From RUG11241 sp964560085 (GTDB lineage Bacteria; Bacillota_I; Bacilli_A; RF39; UBA660): a stretch of 25,215 nucleotides of DNA. The stretch is from contig CAZLKF010000012.1 in assembly GCA_964560085.1 (NCBI GenBank), positions 1 through 25,215 of the forward strand. The letters are read 5' to 3'. Shown here piece by piece: positions 22,991 through 25,215 of this stretch (positions are counted from its first letter, which is position 1; each line of letters begins with the position of its first letter). Both the position numbers and the translations under genes were made by a program. The notes under the pieces were generated by a model. The model was not told where the DNA came from and made no database searches. It was given only the letters and a program-made list of their open reading frames with translations.

Positions 22991-23015
22991 AAAAAGAGAC
23001 TTAAATCTCTTTTTT
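22990..23015. terminator. Bidirectional terminator between the second SASP gene and the kinase gene
   Basis: A 10-bp stem AAAAAAGAGA (22990-22999) with TCTCTTTTTT (23006-23015), loop CTTAAA, works on both strands. The loop holds the minus-strand stop codon of the kinase gene (23001-23003). Confidence 0.85.
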
Positions 23016-24164
23016 CATTGTTTTAATCATTGGTTTTTTTAAAGAATTCATATAAATGTCTTTAATTGTTTTTTTCATTAATGGAAGTTTTCTTTCTATA
23101 TCTTTGACTAATGCTAATTGATTTCTTGCGCGTTCTAAATTGTGATTTGGTCGATTAGAGTCTGTTTTAAAGTATGTATCGCCGTTTAAGTAGTCAGTTA
23201 AGAAACGCATTGCCAATTCCAAGGTTATTATTCTAATTGATTCTGCCATATATTCAATTTCAATTTCAGTTGAAACTTCTGCCATTTCACTTAAAAATCC
23301 TTCAGTAAAAGCAGTAAAAAGATTTAAATCAATATGAATTTTGCTCTCATCAACTTCATCTTCGACAGCGGTAGAGGCATTTGAACGAACACCATCGGCA
23401 TAGTCTGCTAAAACTCCAGGCATAACTGTATCCAAATCAATTGCAGTAATATATTCATGAGTATTAACATCCAACATAACATTATTAACTTTCGTATCGT
23501 TATGATTAGCACGAACAGGAATCAACCCTAATTCTACTAATTGATTTAATGTATTACATATTCGACTTCGTTGAATTATTTCTACAATTTCTTTGTAACA
23601 ATTCTTTGAACGTTCAATGGGATCTTTTATGACACTATCCATGAAGGCGATTCTTCTTTTTTCGGTATTATGAAAATCAGGAATTGTTTCCTCCAAGTCT
23701 TCAGCTGGGAAAGAAGTTAATAATCTTTGGAAGTTACCGAAACACTTTCCCGTGTTGTAAGCGATATCTTTATTTTCTGCTTTATTGTAAGTAATAGCAT
23801 TTTCAATATGATTATACAAACGCCAGTAGGTTACTTCCGATCCAACTCTGTTTGCATATAAACTATTTCCTTCAATTGTTTCTATAACTTCTAAATTTTG
23901 TCTACCATCATTCTCTTCTGCTTTTTTACTTTTTATAAATGAAGTAACATTCTTAATTGTTTGCATTAGCTTATATGGTTCTTTAAAAGCATTAGTGTTA
24001 ATTTTTTGAAATACATATTTCTTGATGATACCATTATTGTTGCAAGTAACTATATAAGTGCTGTTTATATTTCCTTGATTTAATTCTGCGATGTCAATAA
24101 CATCGCCAACTATATTGAAGTTAGCAATAATTCTTTTTAAAAAATTTTTTTCTTGTAATTCCAT
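23001..24164 (-). CDS. Sugar kinase of the aminoglycoside phosphotransferase superfamily (NahK-like)
   Basis: A 387-residue protein-kinase-like small-molecule kinase. The nucleotide-binding start (LNQGNINSTYIV, a glycine-rich loop), the catalytic loop NHNDTKVNNVML with the catalytic base D223, and the metal-binding IDLDTVMPG (D243, D245) are intact. The overall pattern matches N-acetylhexosamine 1-kinase (NahK), which phosphorylates GlcNAc or GalNAc at C1 in mucin- or milk-sugar salvage. Related enzymes act on other sugars or choline, so the substrate is tentative. No lacto-N-biose phosphorylase or sugar transporter gene is near. ATG (24162-24164) has GAAAGG upstream, and a strong promoter drives it alone. 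Confidence 0.75.
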   Translation of the reverse strand: MELQEKNFLKRIIANFNIVGDVIDIAELNQGNINSTYIVTCNNNGIIKKYVFQKINTNAFKEPYKLMQTIKNVTSFIKSKKAEENDGRQNLEVIETIEGNSLYANRVGSEVTYWRLYNHIENAITYNKAENKDIAYNTGKCFGNFQRLLTSFPAEDLEETIPDFHNTEKRRIAFMDSVIKDPIERSKNCYKEIVEIIQRSRICNTLNQLVELGLIPVRANHNDTKVNNVMLDVNTHEYITAIDLDTVMPGVLADYADGVRSNASTAVEDEVDESKIHIDLNLFTAFTEGFLSEMAEVSTEIEIEYMAESIRIITLELAMRFLTDYLNGDTYFKTDSNRPNHNLERARNQLALVKDIERKLPLMKKTIKDIYMNSLKKPMIKTMKKEI

Positions 24165-24196
24165 AAAAACGATGCCTTTCTATAAAGATTGATTAT

Positions 24197-24225
24197 ATTA
24201 TACATTAAAATATTGTATAAGGCAA
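24197..24225 (-). promoter_or_regulatory. SigA-type promoter of the NahK-like kinase gene
   Basis: On the minus strand, TTGCCT (24225 to 24220) and consensus TATAAT (24202 to 24197) are 17 bp apart. The -35 box overlaps the T-run of the preceding terminator. Confidence 0.75.
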
Positions 24226-24230
24226 AAAAA

Positions 24231-24248
24231 AGCACTTTTATAAGTGCT
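24231..24248 (-). terminator. Terminator of the DUF1292 gene
   Basis: A 7-bp stem AGCACTT/AAGTGCT (24231-24237 with 24242-24248) is followed on the minus strand by seven T's (24224-24230). The TAG stop (24249 to 24247) touches the stem. Confidence 0.85.
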
Positions 24249-24528
24249 ATTGTATTTCGTCATTATTTAAAAGCATAGTTACAGTTTCATTAAATCTTTC
24301 TTGAACTTTGTTCCATTCTTCTTTATCAGAAATACCAAGCAAAGTAAAATCTGCTGCATTTTCTTTTAATATAGAGATGTATGCTTTGAAATGTTCTTTA
24401 TCAACATTTTCTTCAAAAGTGTAAGCGATATATTCTTTATTCGGATATTCTTCCACATGAAATATATCGATTACTTTCACATTATATTTTATACCATTTT
24501 CTCCCGATACTATTAAAACATTATCCAC
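24247..24528 (-). CDS. DUF1292 domain protein (YrzB-like)
   Basis: A 93-residue small acidic protein of the DUF1292 family, common in Firmicutes and of unknown function. The core is the beta-rich stretch IVSGENGIKYNVKVIDIFHVEEYPNKEYIAYTFEE. The start is GTG (24528 to 24526), set by AGAGGG (24540 to 24535) on the minus strand. Its promoter is TTTACT and TATAAT, 17 bp apart (24553-24581). In B. subtilis yrzB sits with yrrK and yrzL, which are not here, so this may be a different paralogue. It is monocistronic. Confidence 0.7.
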   Translation of the reverse strand: MDNVLIVSGENGIKYNVKVIDIFHVEEYPNKEYIAYTFEENVDKEHFKAYISILKENAADFTLLGISDKEEWNKVQERFNETVTMLLNNDEIQ

Positions 24529-24552
24529 ACAAATCCCTCTATTCTTATTTTT

Positions 24553-24581
24553 ATTATATCTTAAAAAGTATATAAAGTAAA
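24553..24581 (-). promoter_or_regulatory. SigA-type promoter of the DUF1292 gene
   Basis: On the minus strand, TTTACT (24581 to 24576) and consensus TATAAT (24558 to 24553) are separated by 17 bp. Confidence 0.7.
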
Positions 24582-24611
24582 GATAAAAAGAATTTCAAAT
24601 CTTTTTATCTT
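24580..24611 (-). terminator. Terminator-like hairpin of the QPENA-repeat gene
   Basis: A perfect 12-bp stem (24580-24591 with 24600-24611, AAGATAAAAAGA/TCTTTTTATCTT) encloses the stop codon (24607 to 24605) in its 5' arm on the minus strand. The tail TTTACTTTATA is only moderately T-rich and coincides with the next gene's -35 box, so termination may be leaky. Confidence 0.55.
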
Positions 24612-25215
24612 GACATTGAAGCACTAAATCTTAAATCTAGTAATTCTGCAGGCAATTCTATATATGTTCCACCACATAATGTAGCAGGTTTTGCTAAAAT
24701 GTCTTTATAAATTCTTCTAGCTCTGCCGCGACCTAAAATTTGGCGATCTAATTCTTGCAATTGAGATATGCGTTGTTGATATTCCTCGTTATTAGCAGTA
24801 CCATAAGTTGAACGCATTTGTTTGATTTCAGCAGCAAGTCTCTCACGTGTTGCTAATTTCTCCTCGGAACCATTTGAAGGCTCTTTTTTTAAATTTCTTC
24901 TTGTACTTCGGCTAAATATTTCTTTGTCATCCTCACGAAGAGTACGAACCTTTTCATAAAGACTAGCTTGGTCATTCATAAGGTTGTCCCTTCTGGTGGC
25001 AACTTTATCTGATAAATCAGATAAAGCTTTATTGGTAACAGTACGATCTGGTGAACGGCCATAGCTTGATGGATTAAGGTTGATTTCAGGTTGAGCATTT
25101 TCAGGTTGAGCATTTTCAGATTGAGCATTCTCAGGTTGAGCATTCTCGGGTTGAGCATTCTCAGGTTGAGCATTCTCGGGTTGAGCATTCTCAGGTTGAG
25201 CATTTTCAGGTTGAG
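24605..25215 (-). CDS. Unknown protein with QPENA repeats, 5' end outside window
   Basis: The frame is open from the right edge (last full codon 25211-25213) to the stop at 24605, giving 202 residues of a longer protein. From the N-terminal side: at least eight pentapeptides QPENA (one QSENA, coded at 25111-25125), then a linker with NPSSYGRSPDRTVTNK, then a charged, probably helical region (about 125 residues, rich in Arg, Glu and Lys, including EEKLATRERLAAEIKQMRS), then a hydrophobic end with GGTYIELPAELLDLRF. The family is not recognised. The ATG at 24979 is internal, since the frame continues upstream without a stop. Third-base changes in the repeat are silent, showing this is the coding frame. 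Surface or scaffold function is possible but unproven. Confidence 0.75.
   Translation of the reverse strand, partial: QPENAQPENAQPENAQPENAQPENAQPENAQSENAQPENAQPEINLNPSSYGRSPDRTVTNKALSDLSDKVATRRDNLMNDQASLYEKVRTLREDDKEIFSRSTRRNLKKEPSNGSEEKLATRERLAAEIKQMRSTYGTANNEEYQQRISQLQELDRQILGRGRARRIYKDILAKPATLCGGTYIELPAELLDLRFSASMSR
25096..25215 (-). repeat. Tandem 15-bp repeat, eight units to window end
   Basis: Eight head-to-tail 15-bp units (plus-strand form CATTCTCAGGTTGAG) begin at 25096, 25111, 25126, 25141, 25156, 25171, 25186 and 25201, plus a partial unit at 25083-25095. Differences are T/C at position 5, A/G at position 8 and G/A at position 9. The first two are silent in the QPENA frame, and the last gives Pro to Ser once. 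The array continues beyond the window. Confidence 0.95.

Noticed and set aside
24976..25203. Minus-strand ORF of repeated MLNLRMLNP
   Set aside because: It is an alternate frame of the 15-bp repeat. The QPENA frame is supported by silent third-base changes and by continuing unbroken into the downstream coding region.
25096..25215. CRISPR-like direct repeats
   Set aside because: The 15-bp units are contiguous with no spacers and lie in a coding frame; no cas genes are near.
1..25215. Phage, integrative element or defence island
   Set aside because: No integrase, transposase, restriction, toxin-antitoxin or phage gene is visible; gene content is housekeeping throughout.

Overview
The window is an AT-rich bacterial chromosome segment using the standard bacterial code: TGG is tryptophan, and TGA ends plsC, yqeH and deoC. 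Gene content points to a low-GC, anaerobic, spore-forming Bacillota of the Bacilli type. It has EzrA, YqeG/YqeH, a T-box riboswitch, two alpha/beta-type small acid-soluble spore proteins, and a one-piece pyruvate:ferredoxin oxidoreductase instead of a visible pyruvate dehydrogenase. An uncultured gut Bacilli or Erysipelotrichia-like lineage fits, but the exact taxon cannot be fixed from this sequence alone.

Layout: 1-72 is the 3' part of a tRNA-Ala(UGC) plus terminator, followed by about 480 bp of decayed DNA (a dead GNAT acetyltransferase and a frameshifted small ORF). 616-5890 holds plsC with a UPF0316 membrane gene, a calcium-type P-ATPase, and yqeG-yqeH. 5994-9410 is the pyruvate:ferredoxin oxidoreductase. 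9424-10326 (minus strand) holds a CPBP-family membrane protease and, behind it, a probable independent small RNA. 10400-15651 is the nusA-infB cluster, in rearranged form: a RimP reduced to its N-terminal domain, nusA, rnpM/ylxR, a dCMP deaminase where ylxQ often sits, infB, then an unknown gene with its own operator-bearing promoter, then rbfA. 15652-17775 is a tyrosine T-box controlling deoC-tyrS. 17810-22990 is a neighbourhood resembling the B. subtilis tyrS-rpsD-ezrA-thiI-ssp region: rpsD with a probable autoregulatory leader, an unknown helical protein, ezrA, thiI (without the nifZ-type cysteine desulfurase often found beside it), and two SASP genes. The second SASP gene, at 22820-22990, encodes only 56 residues. 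23001-25215 (minus strand) holds a NahK-like sugar kinase, a DUF1292 protein, and the 3' end of a gene with a QPENA pentapeptide repeat that runs off the window.

Most genes are housekeeping: translation and ribosome maturation (rimP, nusA, rnpM, infB, rbfA, yqeH, rpsD, tyrS), tRNA thiolation (thiI), division (ezrA), lipid synthesis (plsC) and pyruvate oxidation. No mobile element, CRISPR array or recognisable defence system was seen. The least explained elements are the small RNA at 9424-9522, the operator and unknown gene at 14673-15259, the truncated RimP, and the repeat protein at the right edge. Many transcription terminators here begin inside the coding sequence and enclose the stop codon.
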